Below, one piece after another: positions 11,522 through 21,987 of a stretch of DNA of 64,000 bases. The stretch comes from Ampullaceana balthica (lineage: Eukaryota > Mollusca > Gastropoda > Lymnaeidae), in the NCBI GenBank assembly GCA_944989445.1, contig CALYLW010000545.1:188856-252855 (forward strand), in the 5' to 3' direction. The position numbers and the translations under genes were made by a program. The notes under the pieces are model-generated. The model had not been told where the DNA came from. It saw nothing but the letters and a program-made list of their open reading frames with translations, and did no database searches. Numbering within the stretch: position 1 is the first letter of the stretch; each line of letters begins with the position of its first letter.

Positions 11522-11750
11522 ACTGCAACCAGGCTTTTAAATTAGTAAATGTATAACATATAAACTTGGTATTAGTTAGCCTGATAGAACATAACACACT
11601 CTTTCGTTATATTCGTTTTATTTGTGTACTATTTGTTCGTTGAGGAAGGCTCTTTGTCGAAACGTTCGCTGTTGTGTTACGTCCTGTCAGGCTAACTAAC
11701 ACCCTGCTAATATGTTATACATTTAATTTAATTTGGTAGGCTTTTGCAGT
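11522..11750. mobile_element. Inverted-repeat element with hammerhead-like centre
   Basis: Both ends match as inverted repeats over about 75 bp, beginning ACTGCAA and containing ATGTATAACATAT and TTAGTTAGCCTGA. The centre reads GAGGAAGGCTCTTTGTCGAAA then CGTTCGCTG, a degenerate version of the hammerhead-like core at 44906 and 50896. It is inserted in the LINE relic. Confidence 0.75.
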
Positions 11751-12431
11751 TAGTGGCTCTTTGGAAAACTTATGGTAATCCTATCGTTTCTCTCTTTGGT
11801 TACGACAATTCTGAATTATGTTTATTCTCTGCTTATATTTAACTCGTACAAGTAGGTGGTCAGAGTCAGCATCTGCCCCTCGATAACTTCTTACGTCAAG
11901 TATATCGGATCCATGTCTCCGGTCGATTAGAACATGGTCAATTTGGTTGTGGGTGACTCCATCTGGTGAGTTCCAAGTGGATTTATGTATAGTTTTGTGT
12001 TGAAACTTGGTGCTGCTCACTGACATTCCTTTTCCTAGAGCAAAGTCTATCAATCACATGCCATTGTCATTGTCCTAATCATGTAGACTTTCCTTGCCAA
12101 TAGTTGGCATAAACACCTTTTCTTTTCCAATTTTTGCATATAAGTCTCCTATCACTATTTTAATATCATGTCGTGGTGCCTCTTCGTAGATCTTCTCCAG
12201 TGTCTCATAAAATAATTCTTTAACCTGATCTTCTGTATCTTCAGCGGGAGCATGTGGATTTATGAATGTTATATTGAACATTTTCCCCCGCACACGTAGG
12301 GAGCACAATCTTTCATTCTCTGGTTTGAAGCCTATGACGTCATTGACTACTTCTTTTTTAACGACAAATTCTGTTTCTAGTGTGTTGGTGTTATTACCAC
12401 TATAAAATACTAGGTTGTGCTGCGGCGCCGT

Positions 12432-12790
12432 GAAACCTGCGGCACCCATTTTTATTTAGGGTGCCTAAGGCGCCGACCTTTTTCAAAAGGCGCCCAACTA
12501 ACTTGTCCGTGTATGATGAATACGTCATATTAAACTTCCTGAAATTTACACAAATTATTTTATAATAGGGGTTGTAGGGCGCCTGCGGCGCCCACTTTTC
12601 TTTGTTTGTCAAAAGCCCAAGTAACTTATCCTTGTTTGATAAATACGAAATATTTCTGAAATGTACACAAAGTATTTCATAATTAACAATCCTCAAATTC
12701 TCTTTTTACGTCGTTCCCTTTTACAAAATTAAAATATGAGCTAAAACAATGACGTCATATAATATCTTTTTACGGCGAGAAATTTTAGGA
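12432..12790. repeat. Dispersed repeat, copy 1
   Basis: This shares with 19145-19440 a stretch containing GGCGCC motifs, CCAACTAACTTGTCC, GATAAATACGAAATATT and AACAATGACGTCATA in the same order. It interrupts the LINE endonuclease. The class is unknown; it looks like a non-autonomous element. Confidence 0.7.
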
Positions 12791-13485
12791 AGCAGCTCAC
12801 CAAATTACTGCACCAAAATATAACTCTTTTCGAACGTCCGCATGAAATTGTTCAATTAATAATAGTGTGGAGTGTGTTTAACGTTAATCTGGAAAACAAA
12901 ATGATTATTATTTTTAAGTCTATATATTTAAAAAAAAGAGTGATGTCCCTTAGCGTTAGGCGTCAGCCATAATTGAGGGTAAATATATATATTATTATTG
13001 TGTATTCTTTTGTTTAAGTATGTCTGAGTTTTTCCATCGAATTTCCTGTAAGGCAGCAATAGATATCTTATATTTTACCAGTTGGATTATAAGGTTGGCT
13101 AAGGCTCCTGCTCTGAATAGGCTTAGAACATTCCAAGCCGCAAACCAAAACTCACGTCCATGAACAGGCATAGGTCGGTTTCCATTGATATCAGTCCGAG
13201 TTTTATTTAGTTGTTTGGCTTTCGTAACATGCATTTTTTACATTGCCGGGTTGTTAAACCTGCGCACAACCGTCAGGGGGGGGGTTGCCCTACAATTTTT
13301 GGGTAGGGTCCCTAGCCTTTATGCATCCCTCCACTTCCTACAAGGCAGTAGGTTCTGATTTTGATCCACCCCGGGTATTTTATTTCCCCGGTGCCCTCCA
13401 TATATGGTGGGCGTTCCCCTATCCGCCACCTGGGGAGGCGCTCGATAGAAGATCAGTATCTCCGCAAGAGTTTCTACTGGTCAAA

Positions 13486-14188
13486 GCTCGTCTATATTAA
13501 TTGTCAATTGACTTATGTACTGGTCAATGTGTCTTTACTTGTTAATGCACGTCTCTACTGATCAATGCATGTCTCTTCTGGTCAATGCACATCTCTACTG
13601 GTCAATGTTCGTCTCTACTAGTCAATGCTCGTCTCTAATGGTCTAATGGTCAAATGACGTCTTCTCGGTCAGCTCACGTCTCTACTGGTCAATGCTTGTT
13701 TATATTGGTCAATGGACGTCTCTAATGGTTACTACTCGACTCTACTAGTCAATGCTCGTCTATTTTGGTCAATGCACGTCTCTACAGGTCAATGCACGAC
13801 TCTACTGGTCAATGCTCTTCTCTACTGGTGAATATTCGTCTCTAATGGTCAAAACGTCAATTGACGTCTTATCTGTCAGCTCACGTCTCTACTTGTCAAT
13901 GTTCGTCTATATTGGTCAATGTCGTCTGTTCTGGTTATTACTCGACTCTACTGGTCAATGCACGTCTCGACTGGTCAATGCACGTCTCTACTGGTCAATG
14001 CACATCTCTACTGGTCAATGCACGTCTCTACTGGTCAATGCACGTCTCTACTGGTCAATGCTAGTCTATACTGGTCAATGCTAGTCTATACTGGTCAATG
14101 CTAGTCTATACTGGTCAATGCTAGTCTATACTGGTCAATGCTAGTCTATACTGGTCAATGCTAGTCTATACTGGTCAATTCACGTCTT
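13486..14188. repeat. 20-bp minisatellite, about 33 copies
   Basis: The unit TCTACTGGTCAATGCACGTC is variable at the left and nearly perfect at the right, where a TAGTCTATACTGGTCAATGC subtype takes over. It lies in the intron of the secreted-protein gene, about 340 bp from exon 1. Open frames across it are artefacts of the repeat. Confidence 0.95.
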
Positions 14189-14530
14189 AGAAAAAAAATC
14201 AAAGTAAATCCAATAGAAAGCATATACATAATATACATATAGTAGACAGTGTTTTATTACACATAGAGGTCTGTGTCTTTGTGTTCATTGTATGTATGAT
14301 AAAAGTTATAATAATGAAACGTTTAAATTCAGTATAGCTCATGTACTGTAAACTATTCTTGACAACATACACCAATAAATTTTAAAAAATTCACGTTAGT
14401 ATTAGATATGTCATGCCTTAAATGAACATTTCTTTAAAAAATGTGCAATTTTAAAAGTAAACTATATGAGATCTTAACACACACAATTATAAATAAATTT
14501 ATAAAATTTATATTACAAGTCTATATTTAC
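14189..14530. other. AT-rich intron sequence
   Basis: No repeat or coding signal is seen between the minisatellite and the splice donor of exon 1. Confidence 0.5.
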
Positions 14531-14652
14531 AGCCAACAGTCTTGATAATCAAGTTCACAATAGGTTATCCACAGTGGATCAGGCCATGCATTTAGTCCCA
14601 CTACAGTGACAACGAGGAACACTAGAAGTATGTTGTACTTTATCGCCATCAT
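14531..14652 (-). CDS. Small secreted eight-cysteine protein, exon 1 (signal peptide)
   Basis: The minus strand starts with two ATG codons (14652 and 14649), then a basic residue and a hydrophobic core (NILLVFLVVTVVGL). A good signal-peptidase site follows NA, before a mature start WPDPLW with two cysteines six residues apart. The exon ends TGGCT before GTAAAT, a usable splice donor; without splicing the frame stops at once. The phase (two bases left over) fits the exon at 9328-9526 exactly, giving a mature chain of about 84 residues with eight cysteines. The 5-kb intron contains a LINE relic and a minisatellite. It is too short to be found by length-based gene finders. The family is unknown. 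Confidence 0.65.
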
Positions 14653-14829
14653 CAACCTTAGCCCTGATGCAACATGCAGACTGTGACCTCAAGACTCAAA
14701 CAAAGAATTGTAGCCTGAGACAACTATGACGTGGCGGTCGTGCTAGGGGCGTAGCTCACTGATCAAACAACATTAAAGCTTTGTTTACAATGACCCGTTG
14801 GGGTCATTGGTATGAATGTATCTTCGTGT

Positions 14830-15590
14830 TCAGCATTTCCTAAATATTTTAGTATCAATGTTTTATTGCATAATCTATTGTTACATATTATAGAACCATT
14901 CTCATTCTAGACCAGTCTGCTGGCTGTCTTTGAATTTTGAACACATTACAACTTCTTTTAGAAAGTTATTTAATAGAATTGTTTGAGCCCTGTAAAAATT
15001 CAGTTGATCTACAAGATATAAAATCTAAAGGAGATATGAGGCCTTCATGTTGGTCTACAAGATGTGAAATCTAAAGGACATATGAGGCATTTATGTTAGT
15101 CTATAAGATGAGAAATCTAAAAGAGATAGGAGGCCTTTATGATGGTTTACAAGTTGTGAATTTTAAAGTACACATGAGCCTGCACTACAAAAATTCTTTA
15201 AAGTACTTGATATCCAATTTTTTATCGGTCTGTTCTCATTGGCTTGAATCTATCTAGTAAATGACACAAGGACCGGACTTAGCATTTGAACCAGTCCGTG
15301 CAAAAGTGAAAAATTGCGACCATTTGTTATTACAATTTGAGTGTTCTAAACAAAAAAGGTATATGGCTTTTTTTTTAGTGAACATCAAAGAAAGAAAAAA
15401 AATCACTTTAACTTTAACACAGTAATTAACACAAATTCTTGTAATTTGATTTAACTTTTAAAAAATGCCTCATTTAATTTTTAAAAAAAAGCAGTTAAAA
15501 GTTTATACTCAGACATTTGTAAAAGAAACTTTGAGTTCAGAGACTTCTCTAAAAATTAAGAAATATTAAAGCTGTTACTGAGTTCATAAT
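14830..15590. repeat. AT-rich stretch with a degenerate 47-bp repeat
   Basis: Between about 15005 and 15180 a unit containing CTACAAGATGTGAAATCTAAAG occurs about four times with many differences at 46-47-bp spacing. Nothing else is recognised in the stretch. Confidence 0.6.
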
Positions 15591-16600
15591 CAACTGCTAA
15601 AATAGCGACGTTTGATAATCTTGTTTGAGATGTTGTGTCCATAATAGTTCTTGATTATTTTTAGTTTGGAAAAATTACTTTCCCAAGGTTTAAAGTTACT
15701 AAAATTCTTAGAGCAACGCTCAAGTTTGGAGCATATTTCATTTTTGTTATGAATTTCAAAACTTTCAAAGGTGCTAAATATTTTTGCAATAGAGAATACA
15801 ACCATGATTTTTCATTAGAAATTGCATATCCACTGATTCTCCATCTGTTAGAAGGCTTTCCAAATCTTTGCAATCTACCAAAACACAGAAGAGCTAACAT
15901 CTTTTAGTTCATATTTATGATGTAGAATACAAAAGTATTTGTTGTGATGTTGCAGCTGAAATTTTTTTTGTTCTGAAGACTTGGTTGCAGTGTCAATAAA
16001 GCGGTAAAAGAATTCAAATTATTATCTTTCCTGCGCATAGATTGTGGGCTTGGCCTGATTTTCATCAAATCTTTGACGAACTCAATGTGCTTGTCCTGAG
16101 TCAACTATTTTATCCGAATCTATTTCAGTTGCAATTTGCCAGCATCAACAACGATGGCATTAAGGTGATTGTCTGATCTCAGATTATTTTTTAAAAAAAT
16201 ATTTGAACTTCTCAAGTAGTCCAGGTGCTTCATTTCTTTTTGAACTATCTATATCTTTTTTCTCGTAAATTTTATGCAATGCACCATATATTTGACCGAC
16301 TTTATACCTCAACGACTTTCCCACCCGTATCACTGCGAAGTTTTAAGGTTAGTTCTTTAACGTTCTTCATAAGAATGGGTCGTTTTAAAGTCGATGAAGA
16401 AAAAAATATTTATCATTTTTTGACAATATCAAAGAAGTTGGCTCCTTATCATTTATTACAATGTTAAGTGAATTGCTATCCCATGGTCTAAAAAATGCAC
16501 AAGGGTTTATGTTTCTAATCTTTGCTTCCGCCCCCACATGTTCTTCCTTCATGTTCGCCCGATCGTTCAATCGACACATACCTTTTAATGAAGGTCATTT
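15590..16600 (-). pseudogene. hAT-type (ZMYM1-like) transposase relic
   Basis: Minus-strand frames give, in order, AKIRNINPCAFF and SLNIVIND (the catalytic-domain region usually ending NHSLNLVVND), MKIRPSPQSMRRKDNN, and LRILVTL followed by FSKLKIIKNYYG, the C-terminal hAT dimerisation region. The frame is split over several short open segments with stops and shifts, so it is a dead copy. Confidence 0.75.
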
Positions 16601-16679
16601 GATCTGTATTATTGAAGTCAGGTTTGCAATCAAAATATGTGTGTATCTTTTTGCGATTAGTTCAATGACGTCATTTTGA

Positions 16680-17166
16680 ATGATCTTATTCAAGTTTGTG
16701 CTTTTTTATGTTGTTTATTTAAAGCACTTCTTACATACTCATCCATGACAGAATCAAATTCCAACCTTTGTGACGCCCCTGATCATGTTCATATAAATTT
16801 TCTTTGCTATCCCCGCATACAAAGCAGCTGTCGCATAATTTTGACGATGTTAAATGTTAAATGCTGTTGTAAGTAACAAACTATTTTGGGCTTCGATACA
16901 GAAATTTTGTGTCAATAAAATTATTTGACGAAATTAAGCTGAAACTTGTCTGATTTCTTAAATTATACTATTTGTTATTTTTCGGATATTGATCCGAAGG
17001 ATTCATGCAAGGCATTGCCAATACTTTCCAACATTGTTCCAGATTCTGTTTCGTCCTCTCTTGATGCTTTTTATTTATGATCATTGTTTGAATACTGCTG
17101 TTCCAAATGTCCCTATAGCCCTTCGTGTAGCATTGACAATTTCGAGCATTGTTGCATCGGGGGAAA
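16680..17166. other. AT-rich stretch, nothing recognised
   Basis: This may include decayed upstream parts of the hAT relic, but I could not support any coding segment. Confidence 0.4.
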
Positions 17167-17544
17167 GGGGCCGTCCATAAATGACGTCACGCGATTTTTG
17201 CCGATTTTTGACCCCCCCCCCTCGTCACGCGTCGTCACAAAAACTTTAAAAATACGTCACAAATCTTTGACAAAATAAAACAACAAACCTTTATTTCTAT
17301 TTGAAAATAAGTATATTTCAAATCACTTTTGTTGTCGTTTAAGTATTTATTATTTATTTAGTGAAGATCTACATTGTAATATCGTAACCCGCGTGAAGCA
17401 TTTTTAAAAAACGTTTAACCGGCCTTCAGAAAACGAACTGTGTTAACATCCTTAGCTTATATTTTATTTTTTGTGCTCCTCTCGAATTGCTATGTCAAGA
17501 ATTGATGCATTCAATAAAGTTAATCTTATCTTATCTTATCTTAT

Positions 17545-17777
17545 CTATACAGACGCTCCTTCTATGCAGAAGATAGTTGCGTCCACAGACCATGACAGAT
17601 GATCTGTTGGCAAGTGATGCAGCATTCACAGGCCACGGCTTTGTGGGTTCCACGCATTACCCAGCCGCCTAACTACATGTAGTGTTAGGTACCCATTCGG
17701 AGCGGGGTGACTCAGGGATTCGAACCCGTGACCATCGGTATGACAGTCCAGTGCGCTGCCACTCGACCACCGCGTCG
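17545..17777 (-). mobile_element. SINE family 1, near full length
   Basis: The minus strand starts with a tRNA-like head (A-box GGTCGAGTGGCAGCGCACTGG, B-box GGGTTCGAATCCC). It continues through a body with GGCGGCTGGGTAATGCGTGG and GTGATGCAGC (complement), and ends AGAAGGAGCGTCTGTATAG plus (AGATA)n. The same family occurs at 42165, 48188, 51740, 53706 and 56643. Confidence 0.85.
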
Positions 17778-17787
17778 AATTCTTGAA

Positions 17788-17972
17788 CAGTGCTTCTCAA
17801 ACTTTTTAGTATTTCGGACAGGCAGGAATTTTTTCCATTGCACCATGGACCGGTGCACTATTTTCCCTGCACTGACAATTTTTATGTCCTTTTTTTGAGA
17901 ACATCTGCGGACCGGCAGCGGATGGCCCACGGACCGGCACCCGTCCGTGGACCACAACTTTGAGAAGCACTG
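17788..17972. mobile_element. hAT MITE (CAGTGCTTCTCAAAC), copy 1
   Basis: The ends CAGTGCTTCTCAAACTTT and AACTTTGAGAAGCACTG are inverted, and an imperfect 8-bp duplication (TTCTTGAA/ATCTAGAA) flanks the element. The interior is closely similar to the copy at 62668-62875. Confidence 0.9.
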
Positions 17973-18739
17973 ATCTAGAAGACCAGGGGCGTTTGACAAA
18001 AAACCAATCGAACAATTATATCAAACTTAAAACGTTTTTAATTCTATCAAATAGATTCCCTCCCTCCTCCCCTTTTAAAGAAGACGGATATTCCGTGTCG
18101 TTTTGACTTAAAATATCTACACATAATCCTATTCAGATCATTTTTAGACACTTGTCATGCTTGTAAAACTCACCAGTAATGTTTTGGGGGGGGGGCTAAC
18201 GACGCTCATCCAAATCCCCGAGTCATGTGAGCAGGACCTAGAGTCTGGGGGTTGGGGGGGGGGAGGTAACGCACACATAAACTTATATATTTTGGGGTAA
18301 CGGGCAAAAAAGTTCGACTCCTGCCATGAGAGAACCAAACGGAGCTGCGGTTACATCACAAATGCTTTGATTTCAACATCAAACGACGCAGTGGAACAAT
18401 TGCATACGTTATCTTGTAGATTCTCAAACTTAAGGATTATAATTAGATTTAATTTTCGTGTCTTGATAGCTTACGCCAACCAGCGTCTGATGGCCTACCG
18501 ACAGGCATATTGAGAAGCACTGATTTTTTAAAAAAAAGAAAAAAAAAGAAAGAAAGAAAAAAGTCATTAAATAAATTGTAAGCGACCAAATATTTCAGTG
18601 GAAGTTTTATTTAAAGTTACCCTTTTGATGTGACGTCACATTTCTTCAACCCCCTCCCTCCCCCTCGTCACAAAAGTGTGACCCCCCTCCCCCCTAGGTG
18701 CGTGACGTCATTTATGGACGGCCCCTTATAAACACTCTT

Positions 18740-19140
18740 CAGCTCTCCAACATCAGTTAGACCCTTATAAAGGCACCCCTGAGAAATGTGGCATTCTTAA
18801 AAACCTAACTGAAATCAGCAATGACGCCATCCGAGGAGCAGGAGCAAAAATTTTAGAACTCTTATGAATCAAATGGAGAATAAAATATTAAACGTTTACA
18901 AAATAAAAAAAATATATTTGGGGCCCTAGTTCAATGTTTTATAGAAATGTATATATGATCGAGATAAACCCTTTTACACTGTAGCTAATGCTTAACCCAA
19001 TTTATATATAGATGATATGAGACAAGTATGACGTTTTGGGCCCCCGTTCACCCATAAATGTAAAGTTATTAATACACTAGCGTATCACCCGTCAAAAAAT
19101 AAGAACGTTTTCAGCTGAAATCTATTTATTTTGAAATAAT
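18740..19140. other. No recognised feature
   Basis: AT-rich sequence without open frames or repeats that I can support. Confidence 0.4.
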
Positions 19141-19144
19141 GCAC

Positions 19145-19440
19145 TTTTTTTAGGGCGCCTAGGGCGCTGACCTTTTTCAAAAGCCCAACTAACTTGTCCT
19201 TGTTTGATAAATACGAAATATTAAAATTTCTGAAATGCTCACAAAGTATTTTATAATAGGAGTTGTAGGGCGCCTACGGCGTCCCCTTTGTTTTTTGATA
19301 TTATAATTAACCATCATCAAATCCTCTTTTTACATTGTTCCCTTTTCCAAAATTAAAATACATGTATGAGCGAAAACAATGACGTCATACATATAATATT
19401 TTTTACAGCGCATCTTTAATTTGCACACATTTTGATGCAT
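19145..19440. repeat. Dispersed repeat, copy 2
   Basis: The order of motifs is the same as in 12432-12790 (GGGCGCC, CCCAACTAACTTGTCC, GATAAATACGAAATATT, AACAATGACGTCATA). The class is unknown. Confidence 0.7.
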
Positions 19441-19931
19441 TGGTGCAGTAATTTGGTTTTCCTTGCTTTCCAAAATTAGTAGCGTCACGGACAGACATTG
19501 CAAAATATATTGTTTAATTTTTTGCCATTTACCATTTGAGGGTACTCAAAAATCTCTTTAAGTTTCCTGGGGTTCGGATGAATGGGGTATTAGGGTATAG
19601 AGGAGAAACGCATAAACAGAGATACATACATATATTACCTATAACATATGTTTGTGTAAGTCATGACGAGTAAAACAAAGTAGTCATAAAATTTTTAAAA
19701 AAATAAAATAAGATGTCTTTATTTTTTAAACCAGAAAAATCTTTCTGCAAATACTTTCTATGACAATGTTATTCAATAAAATTATAAGATAATACGAAAA
19801 AATATTAAAAGATTATACATTTTCAAGTGGTTGTATTAGTATTTTTTCATAATTTGTTTTTAATTGTTATATTTTATAGTTTTAACATTTTGCATACTTA
19901 TTAAACATCAAATAAAATGTTATCCCATATA

Positions 19932-19970
<39 letters not shown>

Positions 19971-20141
19971 CTCTGTCTCTCTGTCTGTCTCTCAATCTCT
20001 CTGACTCTCCATCTCTCTGACTCTCCCTCTCTCTCTCTCTCTCACTCTCTCTCACTCTCTCTCACTCTCTCTCACTCTCTCTCTCTCTCTCACTCTCTCT
20101 CACTCTCTCTCTCTCACTCACTCACTCACTCACTCACTCAC

Positions 20142-20204
<63 letters not shown>

Positions 20205-20228
20205 GTCTCTCTCTCTCTCTCTCTCTCT
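19932..20228. repeat. (CT)n / (CTCA)n microsatellite
   Basis: A pure pyrimidine-rich tract of about 300 bp with CT and CTCA units. The serine/leucine-rich frame across it is not a gene. Confidence 0.97.
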
Positions 20229-20254
20229 TTTACACTTTCTATCCTTCTTTTCTG

Positions 20255-20800
20255 AAGTCTTATGTGTAGTTTTCAGGACGTTAAAGTCTCATGTGTAGAT
20301 GACAGGACTAAAATCTCATGTGTAGATGACAGGACGTTAAAGTCTTATGTGTAGATGACAGGACGTTAAAGTCTCATGTGTAGATGACAGGACGTTAAAG
20401 TCCTATGTGTAGATGACAGGACGTTAAAGTCATAACTGTAGATGACAGGACGTTAAAGTCTTATGTGTAGATGATAGGACGTTGAAGTCTCATGTGTAGA
20501 TGACAGGACGTTAAAGTCTCATGTGTAGATGATAGGACGTTAAAGTCTCATTATAGATGACAGGACGTTAAAGTCTCATGTGTAGATGATAGGACGTTAA
20601 AGTCTCATGTGTAGATGATAGGACGTTAAAGTCCTATGTGTAGATGACAGGACGTTAAAGTCATAACTGTAGATGATAGGACGTTAAAGTCTCATGTGTA
20701 GATGACAGGACGTTAAAGTCTCATGTGTAGATGATAGGACGTTAAAGTCTCATGTCTAGATGATAGGACGTTGAAATCTCATGTACAGATGATAGAGATG
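20255..20800. repeat. 29-bp minisatellite, about 18 copies, duplication copy B
   Basis: The unit is the same as at 4278-5035, mostly the GTTAAAGTCTCATG subtype here. The sequence following the array also matches copy A, so the array was duplicated together with its flank and then evolved separately. Confidence 0.95.
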
Positions 20801-21987
20801 TTGTATTCTTTTAATATTTAATAATATGAAGATAACATAAGATTTTGTACAATTATATCATTGATATTTAGACTAAGGGATCGTACTCTCACTTAAAATA
20901 TAACATTGTTGAGCTGACTTTTCTCTTGATGGTATGGTGGTGTAATTTCATGCGCAGATGGCGTGATGTTAAGGTCTGATGTACAGATAACATTGTGGTT
21001 CTGACTCGTTACTAGATGGTATGATGGTGCAGCTTCATGTACAAATGGTATGATGGTGCAGCTTCGTGTACAGATAGTATGATGTTGCGTCTTCGTGTAC
21101 AGATGACGTGGCAGTAAAACTCCTAATATTTCAGTAAAGTAATGCTGTAATCTCGGGCAAAGTTTGCGGTGTTTTGAAGGTTTGCATTCCAACACACTAA
21201 ATATTACTGTACAATCTAGTACCAAAGGATCTCATGTTGTGTAGATGGGTACATACGTACAGACAATTCATAGCCAATGACCATTGTATTTCACACTGTG
21301 TTGGTGGCTACACAAGAGACTTCTAATGTTATGTCTGATGACATTCTGTACCACCACCAAGTTTAAATGCTCTTGTTTATTTCCCTAAAGGTATGTTAAT
21401 TTAAACCCAAACACCCCCCCCCATTAAATTTACAAATTAATATTTCTAACCCCACCCTCCACCCTGTTTGCAGCGACCACACTACACCCACTAACCCCCT
21501 ACCCCCCATTAACACCCTACCACCCACCCACTAACTCCCCCCTCCCATCTAATTATCTAATTCTACTCTATACTAATGTAAAAGAATTCACATGTCATCA
21601 ACTTCTTTTGTACCTATTGTTGTTTATCTGTTAATAAATAATGCAATGGAAGGGATGTTGGGGGTCAGGTTGAGGAAAAGAACAGAAAAGAGGAGACAGA
21701 AGAATACAACAAACGTCAGATGGGAGAGAAGAGAAGAAAATGTCAGTGAGTACTGCAACTCACTCCGGGTCTAGCTACTCTTAGGATCTAGGTGTGGCAT
21801 TAGGGTGGCTGACCAGTCCAGTGCTACTTACCTAAACTAAGTCTAAATTACTTAACTATACCTAAACTCTTTGCCCTAATGTTCGCATTATGTAATCTTA
21901 CTGAACCCAACTGTTTTAAATACTAATATAATCCCCCCTATAGCCATCTGTTTCTAAATCCTAATATAATATTAAACATTTAAATGA
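20801..21987. other. Segmental duplication copy B, non-coding flank
   Basis: Closely similar to 5036-6720 without the 400-bp LINE insert. The single AACTAAGTCT at the empty site lies near 21836. No gene is seen. Confidence 0.85.

Larger units (their letters stand above)
10225..13234 (-). mobile_element. Broken LINE (endonuclease-RT type) with nested inserts
   Basis: On the minus strand the order is endonuclease start (AAWNVLSLFRAGA, ALQEIRW; 13234-12995), an unrelated repeat, endonuclease middle (NPHAPAEDTEDQVKELFY, IVIGDLYAKIGKE; 12449-12075), endonuclease end (NQIDHVLIDRR, GADADSDHLLV; 12053-11781), a nested inverted-repeat element, linker (11461-11135), then RT (NYRGISLL, YQCGFRQNRSTTNQIV, VDYKMAYYSI; 11057-10360). 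The RT stops before the FADD box and jumps to a 3' tail, so the 3' half of RT is deleted. This is a relic of an RTE-like element related to proteins often labelled craniofacial-development-protein-2-like. It lies in the intron of the secreted-protein gene. Confidence 0.9.
17167..18725. mobile_element. TIR DNA element (GGGGCCGTCCATAAATGACG family), 1.56 kb
   Basis: The left end GGGGCCGTCCATAAATGACG and the right end CGTCATTTATGGACGGCCCC are inverted copies. The sub-terminal sequence on both sides has CCCCC and CTCGTCACA motifs. The interior was hit by a SINE (17545-17777) and a hAT MITE (17788-17972). No transposase frame is visible, so it is non-autonomous. Related ends lie at 42944, 43554-43822, about 44562 and 45001-45439. 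Confidence 0.85.

Noticed and set aside
19917..20255. Serine/leucine repeat frame
   Set aside because: Translation of a (CT)n microsatellite.
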